From Venturia oleaginea (Eukaryota; Ascomycota; Dothideomycetes; Venturiales; Venturiaceae), in NCBI GenBank assembly GCA_013176395.1, contig JABMLP010000023.1, forward strand, positions 496,001 through 560,000: DNA of 64,000 nt, in the 5' to 3' direction. Under the pieces are notes generated by a model that made no database searches, was not told the DNA's origin, and was given only the letters and a program-made list of their open reading frames with translations. Shown here one piece after another: positions 1 through 11,657 of this stretch. The translations under genes were made by a program, and so were the position numbers. Numbering within the stretch: position 1 is the first letter of the stretch; each line of letters starts with the position of its first letter.

Positions 1-1928
1 CTTCCCAACTCAGAAGGACTAGGACTTCCAGCAACACTACCTCTTCTGCTGCCCGCAAGAGAACCCCTTCTACTCCCTGCTGCAATACTCCCTGCACGAC
101 TCGGACTTCCAGCAGCATGACTCGGCTCCCGACTCTGCCCCCTCAAGCCATCCCGCTGAATAGAAGCAGCACTCTCAGAAGTCAACCTCCTTTGCCTCCC
201 ATAAAACTGTTTCCCCCTCGTCTCCACCCTCCACGCCGCCATCGCCATACTCCTCACCTCCGAGCTCATGAGCGCAAACTCCGTGTCAATCGGGAAATCC
301 TTGAACTCGCCACTTTTAAACAAGCCCGGTTTATCGTAATGCGTTAATCCTACATTCTGGCCATCGATGAAGGGTGGAAACATGGATACGAGGGCTGAAT
401 ACATTTCGCTAATTGGTTCTTTGCCTTCTGATAAGAGGAAGAGTTTATGTTTCATTATGCGCCGGAAAAGAGACCAAGTTCCGTTTCCGTACCAGCCTGA
501 GAATTGCATGTCGCATTCTTGGCGAAGGTCGCGGGTTTTGAGGAGGTTGGAGAGGAAGGGGTCGGTTATGTCGCAGACTTGCCACACTTTTCCGTCGGTG
601 TAGAGTTTTGTACCGTCGAAGATGTGTGTACTATTCAGAGTAGCCTTTTTAGCGAAGACGCGACGGCCGCCCTTTTTGGCCATGTAGGAGCCTGGGTTGT
701 CGGGGGCGGCGTTTTGAACTTCGTTTCCGACTTGGAAGGAAACGGCTTGGTACATGCGGTATTTGGGGTCGGTGCGAGGGTCCACGCCGAAAGCGATGAG
801 AACATCTTTGAAGGGGCCTGAGGAGAACGTGTACCCACAGTAGCCGGCTGCTTGTTTCATTTCGTATTCAAATTGGCCGTTGAAAAGATTCATGTAGACT
901 CTTCTTTGCATCAGTGGACGCTTCCTCAATGCAGCTCTAAGTGTCTCGATTCGTTCTTGCATTTTAGGTGGGAGGGTTTCTTCTGGCAGCAGTTCTGGTG
1001 GACGGGACGTTGGTACATCAGGGTCGTCAGGGTCAATGTATGTGCGCATGTGCTTCAATGGGGCCGTTATGTTGACCGTTTTTACGTTACCCGTGGGATC
1101 GGTGACGGTTTTCACGTAGATATTTTGCCGGTACATGTAATTGTATGGTGTTCGGTTTGTCGTGAAATACGGCGGTGGCCCAACATCTTGACCTGCTGGG
1201 AGGCCTTTCCGCATGTCCAGCTGGAAATTTTTGATTGTGCTGAGGCTGTCAGTCATGATTGTCTCGCGAAGCTTATCCATTGTGTCGTTTCCTCTGGTAG
1301 CATATTGGTAATCTGGATAGCTGCGAAATCGATGGTTCTCGTTGCTGTGGCCTACTGCCTGGATTTTAAGATTTCGTGGGTTATCGATGAGGGTTTGGTG
1401 AATTCTGTCAGCATCTGATTCTTGCTGGGGTTGGGACAATCCATTTTGGATCTGAGACTCCTCAAGGAATGGGCCTGTAGTTCCTCGTATCCTTTTCCGG
1501 CCAGTCCGTTTCGGCACAGTCACTTTGAGTATGATTTGATTGACGGCAACCTTTTGGGCCATGATGGTTTTGGACAGAGCATCTTCTGGACGGAAAGATA
1601 CCTCGAACGGGGTTGTATCATTGTCTTCGAGTGACTATCTGGTGTCAGTCTTGCGCTTGATAGGAATTTGATGTTCCTACTTGGTCTCCTCGCCGTGCAA
1701 TGATGAACCGGCTGTCCAAATGGTTCCATTACTCACCTTGTTGATGCCATACTCACCGCCCAGCGACTTGATTCCTCTACTCAAGTTCTTGATAATGCAT
1801 GGATGCTCGAGACATATGACGGATTCTTGAGAAATGGAAATGAAAGGCGCAGTAGACTTGTCATTGCTCTTCTGCTTCAGGCCATTTGTTGATGGCGCGT
1901 CGGTCATTTCGACTTCTCTTGACTCCAT
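1..1928 (-). CDS. TFC1: Transcription factor IIIC subunit 5 (Tau95/Sfc1), 3' end outside window
   Basis: This encodes the Tau95-type subunit of TFIIIC, which binds the A-box of tRNA genes and recruits TFIIIB for RNA polymerase III. The ATG is at 1928. Exon 1 (1737-1928, 64 aa) carries the N-terminal family block EHPCIIKNLSRGIKSLGG. A 102-nt intron (1635-1736, GTGAGT..TAG) is followed by exon 2 from 1634, open to base 1, so at least 608 residues are present and the stop codon is missing. Exon 2 starts near the hallmark LKVTVPKRTGRKRIRG block and later has the conserved FSSGPFKDVLIAFGVDPR segment and a Ser/Arg/Gly-rich stretch at the window edge. The gene is divergent from the B56 gene across about 830 bp. 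Family assignment is confident; the exact N-terminus depends on the single intron being correct. No disabling change is visible. Confidence 0.88.
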
Positions 1929-1984
1929 GGTGAACTTGAATTGATGCTTGATTCAATGCAGGAGACGTTGACGATGATTCGAAG

Positions 1985-2130
1985 GATACGTCTCAGTAAG
2001 AGAAAGTGACCGTCTTTGGCCAACATAACGTGATGGTTTTTGACTGAGTAGGGATTTTCTTGGAAGAATACGTCTCAGCAAGAGTAAGGTTGCTTGGGAA
2101 AGTGACCATCTTTGGCCAACATAACGTGAT
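1985..2130. repeat. Imperfect tandem duplication in the TFC1/B56 intergenic region
   Basis: Two copies of a 50-65 bp unit lie at 1985-2034 and 2066-2130. Both start with ATACGTCTCAG and end with TTTGGCCAACATAACGTGAT. The second copy carries an extra stretch of about 15 bp in its middle (around AAGGTTGCTTGGG) and a few substitutions. The duplication begins about 55 bp upstream of the TFC1 start codon, so it sits in the probable promoter or 5' leader. It could be a duplicated regulatory site or a neutral local duplication. Confidence 0.8.
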
Positions 2131-2759
2131 TCATTGCTGTTGATTACAGCGGTAAAGAAACCTCAGTTTTACTGATCTTCACCCTCCTCTTCGGTGTTGC
2201 TTCTTCAGCCAGCTCTCACCATCACCATCCAATCCACATCGCTTCTCCCCGCGCGTTACAGACGACTCGGAGTTCTTGGATGGACATGGCCCATGCACTC
2301 ACCATCCTCTCATCTCGAAGACGACAACAATCACGACAAACAGATTGACCGACATAATTCCCTTACTCATCCAACCAACACACGCAATTACCAAGAGAGC
2401 TCCCTAGCGACCGTACAGAGACACTCACCGGCGTGTCCCTGCGGCTACAGCTTGTGAAAGGGCCCCTAATCGCTCCTCGCTCCCGTTTGCCCACCAGCCG
2501 ACTCCACCGCACCTCATACCCTCACAACAACAACATTCACCAAAATCACGGCCAACACACCAATGTATGCTCGCTGACAGCATTCCATCTCTCTTCTTTG
2601 GTCCTGTATCCTACGCCTCATCGCGCCAATCATCGTCTACTCACCTACCGCTCGCTGGAACCGACCACGGTCATAGTCTCCTACTAAATTGCTTCACTTG
2701 CACCGCCGCACCCTCTCCGGTAATATTGCCTCTACTTGAAGCACGCGCAGGACGCCGTC

Positions 2760-5500
2760 ATGAAGGGCTTTCGCCAACGCGTTGTAAGTTGACTGATCTC
2801 GTACAGTAACCCCGCCGGGCACGGCGCCACCGACGCTCACTTGCTAATTCAAACTCGAACAGCTTTCGAGAGCGAAAGACCCAACAAAATCGTCGTCATC
2901 CAAGAAGGGCAAGGACTCAGGCTCTGATAAGTCTGGCACTGCTTCGCCTTCTGCACAACACTCAACACAGTCTCCTGCTGGCTCTGCCAACGCTACTCCG
3001 ACATCATCGCAAACCCAGCTCGTTGATCCTCGGAATAAACCACTACCGAGCAACGAACACACCACCGGTGTTCCTCCACATGGTTCAATAAGCGCAGGTC
3101 AATCAACCGTGCCTAGTGCAGCAGGAAATTCGTCGTATGGACAGCACACAGGTTTGCCAGCCGTGGGCGGAGCGTCAGGTGTGGGAAGTGGCCTCAACAA
3201 TGCTGGTGCAACAACGCCACATCGACCAGCTCATTCACTTCCGCCCAGTGTTGTAGTCAGTCCGAGTGGTCCTGTAAGTGCTTCGGTGCGACAGGGTGGT
3301 CACCGCCCTTGTGTGCATCTTATGCTAATCTTACTAGCATATTCCTGCTCCAGGCCAAACCGAAACAATGCCTACCGACCTTGCACCTCCAAAGGCTGGC
3401 GAAAAGCGACTCTTATTCGACCGCCTCCAAGCCACACCCAAGGATGTTCCAGAGGGAATCAGGACGCCAAAGCGCCAGCATTCGTCACGATTTGACATTT
3501 CAGATCAGCGTCAACGAGAACTGGACAAACTTCCCGGGTTCCACGAAGTGCCACCCAACCGCAGACAAGAGTTGTTCATGCAGAAGATTGACCAATGCAA
3601 TATCATCTTCGACTTCAACGACGCAAGTGGAGATATGAAGTCCAAAGAGATTAAGAGATTGGCACTTCACGAGCTCCTCGATTACGTGGCGAACAATAGA
3701 CAGGTCATCACGGAGCAGATGTATCCTCGGGTTGTGGAGATGTTCAGCAAGAATTTGTTCCGCCCAATCCCGCCTCCCATGAATCCTCAGGGCGAGGCAT
3801 TCGACCCAGAGGAAGACGAGCCAGTTCTTGAAGTCGCTTGGCCCCACATTCAAGTGGTCTACGAATTCTTCTTGCGCTTCATTGAGAGCCAGGACTTCAA
3901 CACGAACATTGCTAAGCAGTACATCGACCATCATTTTGTTCTCCAGGTATCTTTTCACCCCTATCATAGCATTGATCAACCACTAATTTTTTTAACAGCT
4001 CCTTGAACTGTTTGATTCAGAAGACCCTCGCGAGAGAGATTTCCTCAAGACAACCCTGCACCGAATTTACGGCAAGTTTCTCAACTTGCGATCATTCATC
4101 CGCCGTTCCATCAACAACGTATTCTTTCAATTTGTTTACGAAACGGAAAGATTCAACGGAATTGCCGAACTTTTGGAGATACTAGGGTCCATCATCAACG
4201 GTTTCGCTCTTCCACTCAAAGAAGAACATAAGTTGTTCCTCACACGCGTACTGATTCCACTTCACAAAGTCAAAAGCCTCAGCATGTATCACCCACAACT
4301 GGCCTACTGCATTGTGCAGTTCTTGGAGAAGGACGCCGCGTTGACTGAGGAAGTCGTGCTAGGCCTGTTGAGGTACTGGCCTAAAGTCAACAGCACAAAA
4401 GAAGTAATGTTCTTGAACGAAGTTGAAGACATATTTGAAGTGATGGATCCGGCCGAATTTGCCAAGGTTCAGGAACCTCTTTTCAATCAACTGGCCAAGT
4501 CTGTTGCCAGCCCGCATTTCCAGGTATGTTTGTCGAACTTGAAATCACTCTAGGGCATACTAATGATCAAATCAGGTCGCTGAGAGAGCGTTATATTTCT
4601 GGAACAACGAGTATTTCTGCAACCTAGTCAGTGACAACGTAGAAGTTATTCTACCGATCATGTTTGCGCCGCTTTACGAAAACTCAAAGGGCCACTGGAA
4701 CAGGTTAGCCGCTTACGTCACTCAATATGTTTGAACTCACTGACACACTGCAGAACGATTCACGGTATGGTCTACAATGCGATGAAACTTTTCATGGAAG
4801 TCAATCCACAGTTGTTTGATGATTGCTCGCATGATTACGCAGAGCAACAGAACCATGCATCGGAAAAGCTTGCCAGTCGGCAAGCTCGCTGGGACAAACT
4901 TTCCGAGCTCGCGTCAGCTAAGCAGAACGGACGTGTCCAACCTCCTCTTCCAACCACAACAGGGCAAGGCTCCAAAGTTGTTTTGCCAGTGAAGCTGGAA
5001 GAAGGCGAATCATTGAGTCAGGAGAGCCAGCGCCGTCTTGAAGGCCTAAAACTTCAAGACGACGTGACGAAACGGGACAGAACCTACTCTGGTAACTCGG
5101 TACGTTGATCTTTGTGACCTGGTCTTTACTTCCCAAGACTTCACAAACTTCACGACGAGCATATTTATTTGAATACATAACTCTTGTATCACCGACTTCC
5201 ACGACCTGCCCGATATACTTATTTCCCTTTTCCTTGCGTCTTCTTCATCCTGGTTTCTGGTCTACTGTTCAGCACTGCTGGTCATGGTCACTAGACTCTA
5301 ATCTTTGTTTTTGGGTATTGCAGCATAAGCAGCAGAGGCGTTCGGAACCGCCATCGAGCACAACATCATCGGAAATGCGCATAGTGGGGCGGCCATCAAG
5401 TTCGGGCAGAACAAATAGCAATTCCAAATCCTCAAGTGCCCCACTTCTACCATCTGGGCCTACACGAAGCAAGTCGAGTGGCGCCGTCACTCCTATTTAA
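2760..5500 (+). CDS. RTS1: PP2A regulatory B subunit, B56/RTS1 family
   Basis: Regulatory B56 (B') subunit of protein phosphatase 2A, which targets the A-C core dimer to substrates in cell-cycle and stress control. I assemble seven exons: 2760-2783, 2863-3273, 3338-3946, 3999-4523, 4576-4703, 4754-5099 and 5324-5500, giving 739 aa with phases that all agree. The tiny first exon encodes MKGFRQRV. Residues 9-195 are Ser/Gly/Thr-rich and disordered. The B56 HEAT-like core runs from about 196 ([14 protein letters not shown]) to about 620 and contains [18 protein letters not shown] and YLSHRYGKF-like blocks. The tail is Ser/Arg-rich. The last intron (5100-5323, 224 nt) is unusually long for this window. 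Upstream, 2170-2750 is a C/T-rich presumptive 5' leader. Annotation confidence is high; only the N-terminal micro-exon could be argued. Confidence 0.94.
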
Positions 5501-7393
5501 CAGCACGACACCCCATCGAGATCCCTTCGACTTTTCCACACTGCTCGGTTCCTTGGCGTTTGATCTATTTTTGTGGGATTTGTTTCGGCCTTCACAACAC
5601 CTGCCTCATTGGCAAACTTTCCCTTACCGCGCTTAGATGGATCTCGGAAGGCTACTTGGAGCTGGAGTTGGAGACTGCATCTACCGTTGATGTTCATTTG
5701 TTCATATTCGACTGGACTTGCACAACATAGCGATCGGTTTACAATTATTCTCCCCCCCTTTTGAAGCGTAATCGTGGGTTATGAACTATGGCGGGCTGGC
5801 TGGCATGTTGTTGAGACGATGAGATGGGTGTCAAAAGTGAAAGGGTGGGTGGGTGGATGGGTGGATGATCATAGGCATTCTTTTTGCCGCGGATTTACCT
5901 CGATGATGGCGGCTGGCTCCCACGGTGGGATACATTTTTGTTTGCTTCTTCTTGTGCGAGTGAGTACTGGGATATGTACACCAAAAGCGCGATGATGGAC
6001 GCCGGGCAACTTACTCGGATTTTTCCTTGCTCCCTCTGTTCACCTAGATGGTTCAATCATAACTTATTCTATATCAATTTTCTTTTGCACTTTGCAACCT
6101 TTGACAATAATCTGGCGAGTTGCCTTTCCCTTCTTACTCATGTCCTAGGCGACGAGGGAATAGACTGCTTCCAACTAGCAGATAGATTTGATTACGGCGT
6201 GTAAACTCAAAATAGCTACTATAATTCTGAATCACGCATCCCTCTCAGCCTTCGCTTCTTTTGAACCCATTCCTGAGTTTGTAGATACGTCGATAAGATG
6301 AGCAGCAATCAATTGAAAGCGTGCGTGGAAAAAAATCTCAATATCCCCGAAGCTAGATGCGGGACACTGCCACAGTCCAAGATGAAGTGTCGTATCGATT
6401 TCTTTTTAGCAATCTCTTTTTCGACCTCCATTGAGGTTTCGAAATTATCAATTTTCAATTTTCAATTTTTCAATTTTTCAATTTCTTAGATTTCGAGATG
6501 GCATAATAGTAGCAAAAGAACGGTTTTTGTCCCCGAAAAGAGGGGTTTTTCTTTGTAGACAGAGGACGTTGGCACAGGCTTAACCTAGCCCTGCATACAA
6601 CAATAAATCCTGATTATTATTAGTATTAACTAGATGCAGTGGTACCAGTGATGACACTTTAAGAGGGTCAGATGGTCATGGACCCCTTTAAAATGCTCGG
6701 ATGGTCTGTTGGGTACGTTTTTAACTAAGAGACACCCTACTCGTATCTGTCCACCTACTCGGGTATATCACATGAACAATAAACCGGTATCCGCGTCTCG
6801 GTTATCTATCTATTTCATGACGGCTTCAGATTTGTAAGGTTCCATCTAGACATTCAATGGGCTGTTGTACTAGATAAATTTCGATGTCGGAATAAACGGG
6901 GGGATTCGATCATCGATCGTCGACTTGTTGGTCTTCCGGTTTCTCTGTACGGAGCCGGCAGTACTGAGGATGTGCTCAGACGTTGTCAATTTCCATGATG
7001 TGTATTTGACGTGAACCATAATACATCTCTCTCCATTGAATGGCGAATTTACCTATCTTTCTTGTTCTTGCAAAATTGAAGATTAGCAAGTGGCTAGGAA
7101 GGTGAACGAGAAGAAGTCACAGATGTCCGCGCATGTATATTCATGAATCTGGGCAATTAGTTTCACATCGAGCTGCTCAATCGAACAATCAATGCCATGT
7201 TGGGCCGACAATCTTTTAACCACAGCGAAGCAATAGGAGGAGGCGATATTTCAAGGTGTCGAACATTATGCAGTACGTACTATGCTATTTTATACCACAT
7301 CCACCACTAGCATACACGCAAAACCCATTCGTCCCGTCCAAGGCCAGGCTGTTCACAGAGATGACCATCCACCAGCAAGCTAGCCCAGCAAGT
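5501..7393. other. Intergenic stretch between convergent genes
   Basis: No supported gene. It follows the B56 stop codon and probably holds its 3' UTR. Around 6440-6490 there is a low-complexity run of TTTTCAA units. Short reading frames here lack family resemblance and good start contexts. Confidence 0.6.
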
Positions 7394-7663
7394 CTAATCC
7401 GTTGCGCCGTCAGCCGCCGCCTCCATATCATACAGAGCAACCGTCCGATCAAAGGAAGAACACCAAGAACCATGCAAACATGCAAAGACTAGAACAAGTA
7501 TAAAGCGAAATTGGGTACAACGAAACGAAACGAAAAGTATATTGTAGCGGCTGGCTACAGCAAGCAGATTGTCAGGGCTCGGTGCAAAAAGCAGCAAAAT
7601 CTGGATCATGTCGTAAATGACAATGCCAATCATTCCTCCCGTGACGAATACCCAAAACGGCGT
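7394..7663 (-). other. Orphan membrane-protein-like open frame downstream of the elongase
   Basis: On the minus strand a frame opens directly after CTAACTAG, which resembles a fungal branch site plus 3' splice site. It reads a coding-like hydrophobic segment, ETPFWVFVTGGMIGIVIYDM, followed by more hydrophobic residues, and stays open to 7394. An in-frame TAG sits in the putative acceptor, so this would have to be a spliced 3' exon. The elongase itself has a complete, typical C-terminus ending RSRKA at 7769, so this piece is not needed for it. It could be an alternative last exon, a remnant of another gene, or 3' UTR that is open by chance. No homology is claimed. Confidence 0.25.
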
Positions 7664-7768
7664 CTCTGATGTCTGGGCGTCCTAGTTAGGCGAGTCATAC
7701 CAGAGTTTTAAGCAGACTAAGAGAATCGCTGGTCAGCACACAGATATGCCAAAGGCTGCATTGAAAAC

Positions 7769-8981
7769 TTATGCCTTTCGCGATCTGATAGTGGCACCAC
7801 TCTTCTCGTTGGCTGCCTGGAAACCGTGAGCGACACCTCCATTGCTATGAGACAAACTTCTTGCCGCTTCCGGTACAGTTGGGACTCCCTCGCTGGCCAT
7901 GTCCTTGAGAGCAGACTTGGCTCGAGCGCGGCCTTTTGGAAGTGGCTTCTTGTAGGTAGCAGCGTAGAATGAGATGAACAGCAGGAGGTATGAAGACAGG
8001 ATGCAGATTCCAGCAATGGCGGCGAATTCCTCACCAGCGCACCGTCCCAAGTTGGGGAGGGATGGGAAGTACGAGGAGGTGAAGTAGGTCCAGGACGCGA
8101 AATAAACGAAGCCTGCATGTTGTTAGACCGATGGAAATCTTTCACTCGTCAGATTTCTGCTTACCGAGATCAACCACGAACTGGGTGATTTGCATGACAG
8201 TGATGTACTGCTTCCACCAGATACGGATGCCTCGCGCACTCTGGAAGTAGTACCAGTACATGACAACGTGAACACTCAAGTTGAGGGTGATTGGAACCCA
8301 TGAGACAGCGGTATGACCAATAAGCTGAGTATAACATAGGAGGGCAGTCGCGCCATGGTGGTAGGTGTGGAGGAAGGCTAGAAGTGGGTATTAGCGATTG
8401 AAGCGCAGGCGTTCCAAAAATGGGTACATACTGAGAGGCTTCTTCTTGAGGAACAAGAAGCAGGTGTCTAACAATTCCAGAAATTTGGTCAGGTAGTTGA
8501 GCTAAATGTATGTTAACACAATTGCCGAAAGACTAGCACATGCAAATGCCCAAAAACATACGTAGTACAGAATAACCAGCTTGTCGGCCCAACCGCCATC
8601 AATGTGGCAGATGCAGTAGAATAAACCATTTTTGTATAGTGAAGGGATCATCTGCTCAGCGAAAAGTGCAAGGAGAACTCCGCTGATAAGCGTGAGGTAA
8701 AAGTTGTGGAGCTTGAAGAAGAAGCTGAGTTTGATGGGATCGCGCGAGCGCATGAACTCTCGTCCACCGAAAATGATCAGGTAGTATGCTACTAGCACAG
8801 AGAAGGTGGTGCTGTATGTGGAGAGATTGGTCTTCGCCTGGACGAACTTGAAGTCCTCCGCGTGGTACCCGTTGATAGCGACGTAGGCTTTGTCGAAGAT
8901 GGGCCACAGAGCGAGTCCAAAAGGCCTGTCAATGGTAGGCCAGCCCACCTCGAGCCAGTCGGAATGCTTCATTGTTGCCAT
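7769..8981 (-). CDS. Very-long-chain fatty acid elongase, ELO family (ELO2/FEN1-like)
   Basis: Integral ER-membrane condensing enzyme (3-ketoacyl-CoA synthase) that adds malonyl-CoA to long-chain acyl-CoA for sphingolipids. Four exons: 8562-8981, 8432-8501, 8165-8377 and 7769-8112, totalling 348 aa with consistent phases. The catalytic ELO box HTYHHG is at about residues 167-172 and is formed across the exon 2/3 junction. The downstream [11 protein letters not shown] block is typical of the fungal ELO2-like group. Several hydrophobic spans are visible (around residues 60-80, 95-115, 125-140, and later ones). The C-terminus is basic and ends RSRKA. The ATG at 8981 begins MATMKHSDW; another ATG follows 3 codons later. 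Assignment to the family is firm; substrate chain length cannot be read from sequence. Confidence 0.93.
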
Positions 8982-9557
8982 ATTGTGCGATTGCGAAGAG
9001 GGATCTTAGATGGAGGTGTGTCGCGTGAAGGGATTGTTGTTGTTTGTTGTTTGTAGGGTGGACCCGACGGATGGACGGCAGGGTCGGAAGTGACCAAGCA
9101 CTGTGGAGGATTGGGGGGTGTGGAGGGAGGGGGATACACTGTAGAGTGTTTTCTAGCGACAGGACAATTAACAACAAGGGACGTCAATTAAATATCAAGG
9201 AGAGACTGGGAAACGGGTGTTAGTAAGAACACGGTGGAGAATTTGGCTCCTTTTAGATGGCCTTCGGCTGGTTGGTCGTCGCATTTGGCTTATAAGGGGG
9301 CTACCTAGGCACCTAGGCTAATCTGAAGGGAAATGAGGACGCTAACAAATGGCGGGACCCCTTAGGTTGTAAGGACAGGACCACCAAGGAGTTGACACAA
9401 CACGGACACACAAAAACGTCTCACCCACTCGACCGCACCGCACCATCGAATCGGACACCAGCATGACAAGTACAAGATATATGTACTCATTCGTTTTTAT
9501 TAGCACTATAATCCATACACGCGCGAATTCAAACTACTATCCAACTACCAACTCCTC
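8982..9557. other. Intergenic region upstream of the elongase
   Basis: Contains the elongase promoter/5' leader (about 9000-9300) and the 3' flank of the secreted-protein gene. No gene or RNA is recognised. Confidence 0.5.
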
Positions 9558-11657
9558 TTACGAGGCATTCCTCTTGTTGTTGAACTTGTCAGCAACATCA
9601 GAAATAATACTCAAAGCGTCAGCCTTATGGATATCCAAAGACTTCTTCAAATCATCCATCCTCTCGTCACCGACAAGGGAATCTTCTCCGTTGGTTGAAT
9701 CAAGAACCTTCTTCTCAATATCCTTGACCGCCTCCTCAGCCTTCCCCTTCAACTGCGGAAGCAAATCCTTCAACTCCTTCTCCGAGTCACCCTTCTCAGC
9801 AAGCTGCAAGGCCTTGTCCTTGAAAGTCTCAGCAATGTCGGCAAGGTGCGAGTTACCAGCTATGACTTTGCTCTCGGTTTTGACAGCAGCATGGCCCAAA
9901 GCATCGTGACGCGATTGCGCTTCCTCAAAAGAAGCGAGCACACCATCAAAAGACTGGAGAAGTTTCTCTCCCTTGGCTTTGACCCTGTCCTTCTCTTTCT
10001 GTTTAGCCTCGGGGCTGTTGTGGAATTTGTCCTTAAGCGCATCAATGACATCGTTGAAATGTCCTGATGCCTGTGCAACAGTGGGATCAACATCCCTCTT
10101 TCCAATATCCTCCAACCGCTCGTTCTCTTCCTCCTCCATCTCCTGCTCTATGTTCTTGTCTTTCTCCTTCATTACCTTTGACGCCTCCTCCAACTGCAGA
10201 TTGTGAGCATTCTTGGTTTGCTCGTCGTACTCACCCCTCTTCGCCATACCATGCTCCTCTAGCTCATCTTTCGCATTGGAAGAATTGATCAACTGCGCCC
10301 CGTCGGCGATATACAAGAGATCATCGCTGATGAGTTCAGCTCTCCTCTTCTCCCCCCTCTTACTAAGTCCATGTTCGTGATTTCCCTCCTCCTGTTCATC
10401 AAGAGTAGGATCAACATCCCCCCTCTCCATCTTCCCACCAGTCAACCCCTTCAAAGTCTCAACAGCATTCTGCAAGCCCTCAACCAATTCCGACCCCTTC
10501 CCCTCAACCTTACTCTTCATACTCTCCACCCACTCCCTGACCTCTGCCAACCCATTATTCCCATTGAACAAATCTTCCACATTCCCCTTGATCTCCTGCA
10601 CATTATCAAAGTTAAACAACTCCTTGATCTTCGCCAAAAACGCTGGAATCATCTCGACCATTTGATCTTTGAAATCGCCGTCTTTGAAGGAAGAGATGAG
10701 TTCAACGACTTTGGAGATGATATCGTTGAGTTTAGCTTTGACGAGGAGGTCTTCGATTTTGGATTTGAGATCGGCTTCGAGTTTTGCGCCAATGTCTTTG
10801 AGGTTGTTGGGGATGATCAGGTCGTCGGCGGCAACGTCGCGGGCTGTGATGTGAGAATTGACATGCTCCGACTCCGTGGCAGGAAGATTGCGTTCTTCGA
10901 TGACATCTCTATCCTCGATCAAGGGACCACGAGTGGGCAGTTCACCACCAAAGGCTTCGATGGAGAGTCTATACTCGTTGGATTGGCTTCCTGGTTGGGT
11001 TGGCTGGGAAGCAATAGGTGTCTTTGTCACCGTGATAGTGACCGGAGTTGGAGATGGTTGTTGGTGTAGGTAACCTCCGTAAGAGAATCCACCTTGAGCA
11101 GAAGGCTCTTCCATAGCCATAGTCGTCAATGTCAATGTCAATGTCAATGTCAAATTCTGAGTCAGAGTCATAACCTGTGTGTTTGGCTGTTGCTCCTGCT
11201 GCTGCTGCTGGTGCTGAGAAGAGCCACCGTAATGTTGAGATCCAGGAGGAGGAAATGGCCATTCCGGACGAAGGGGACCATATTGCTGATGTTGAGGACG
11301 AGAACCGCTCTGTTGTTGCTGGGGAGGAGGTCCATTATACTGCGAAGAAGCCATACTCTGAGCAGGCTCGTTCTGCTGGAAGTCGCCCTGTTGAACAGCT
11401 GCCTGAGTAGGAATGGGATAATAAATACCATGGAAAACAGAAGCACCGCCCTGTCCAGTATGATCTGGCGTGTGAGCACCCTGAGAAGCTGGGACACTCT
11501 GAGCATTTCCATTCATGGGTGAAGCAATTGAGGATGATCCGTTCATGCCCATTGGAGACCCATTGGGCTGCTGAGAAGCTCTGTTCAACCCCATTTGAGG
11601 TGCAGCAGCCACAGACGCAGCAAGGCTGAGTCCGAGGACGGGAATGTTGTTCCTCAT
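9558..11657 (-). CDS. Large secreted protein with spaced Lys-Arg processing-type sites, hypothetical
   Basis: Single-exon frame of 699 aa from ATG at 11657. Residues 1-19 form a clear signal peptide (MRNNIPVLGLSLAASVAAA). Residues 20-230 are rich in Gln, Pro, Ser and Gly and include poly-Gln tracts and a (Thr-Leu)n run. The rest is charged and predicted helical. Lys-Arg pairs occur near residues 432 (LSKRGEKRR), 472 (AKRGE), 518 (GKRDVDPT) and at the extreme C-terminus (NNKRNAS), spaced about 40-45 residues in the middle. The phrase DVDPT occurs twice, after MERG and after GKR, hinting at an internal duplication. Such dibasic sites are cleaved by Kex2 in the Golgi in fungal precursors; processing here is inference. 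I do not recognise the family. It might be a cell-wall protein or a kexin-processed precursor. Confidence 0.72.
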   Translation of the reverse strand: MRNNIPVLGLSLAASVAAAPQMGLNRASQQPNGSPMGMNGSSSIASPMNGNAQSVPASQGAHTPDHTGQGGASVFHGIYYPIPTQAAVQQGDFQQNEPAQSMASSQYNGPPPQQQQSGSRPQHQQYGPLRPEWPFPPPGSQHYGGSSQHQQQQQEQQPNTQVMTLTQNLTLTLTLTLTTMAMEEPSAQGGFSYGGYLHQQPSPTPVTITVTKTPIASQPTQPGSQSNEYRLSIEAFGGELPTRGPLIEDRDVIEERNLPATESEHVNSHITARDVAADDLIIPNNLKDIGAKLEADLKSKIEDLLVKAKLNDIISKVVELISSFKDGDFKDQMVEMIPAFLAKIKELFNFDNVQEIKGNVEDLFNGNNGLAEVREWVESMKSKVEGKGSELVEGLQNAVETLKGLTGGKMERGDVDPTLDEQEEGNHEHGLSKRGEKRRAELISDDLLYIADGAQLINSSNAKDELEEHGMAKRGEYDEQTKNAHNLQLEEASKVMKEKDKNIEQEMEEEENERLEDIGKRDVDPTVAQASGHFNDVIDALKDKFHNSPEAKQKEKDRVKAKGEKLLQSFDGVLASFEEAQSRHDALGHAAVKTESKVIAGNSHLADIAETFKDKALQLAEKGDSEKELKDLLPQLKGKAEEAVKDIEKKVLDSTNGEDSLVGDERMDDLKKSLDIHKADALSIISDVADKFNNKRNAS
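11125..11153. repeat. GTCAAT hexanucleotide repeat inside the secreted-protein gene
   Basis: Nearly five tandem GTCAAT units lie in frame on the minus strand, where they encode alternating Leu-Thr. Unit-number changes would keep the reading frame, so length polymorphism between strains is expected. Confidence 0.85.

Noticed and set aside
10371..11069. Long plus-strand frame opposite the secreted protein
   Set aside because: It is the reverse complement of a helical Lys/Glu/Leu-rich coding region and has no signal peptide or motif.
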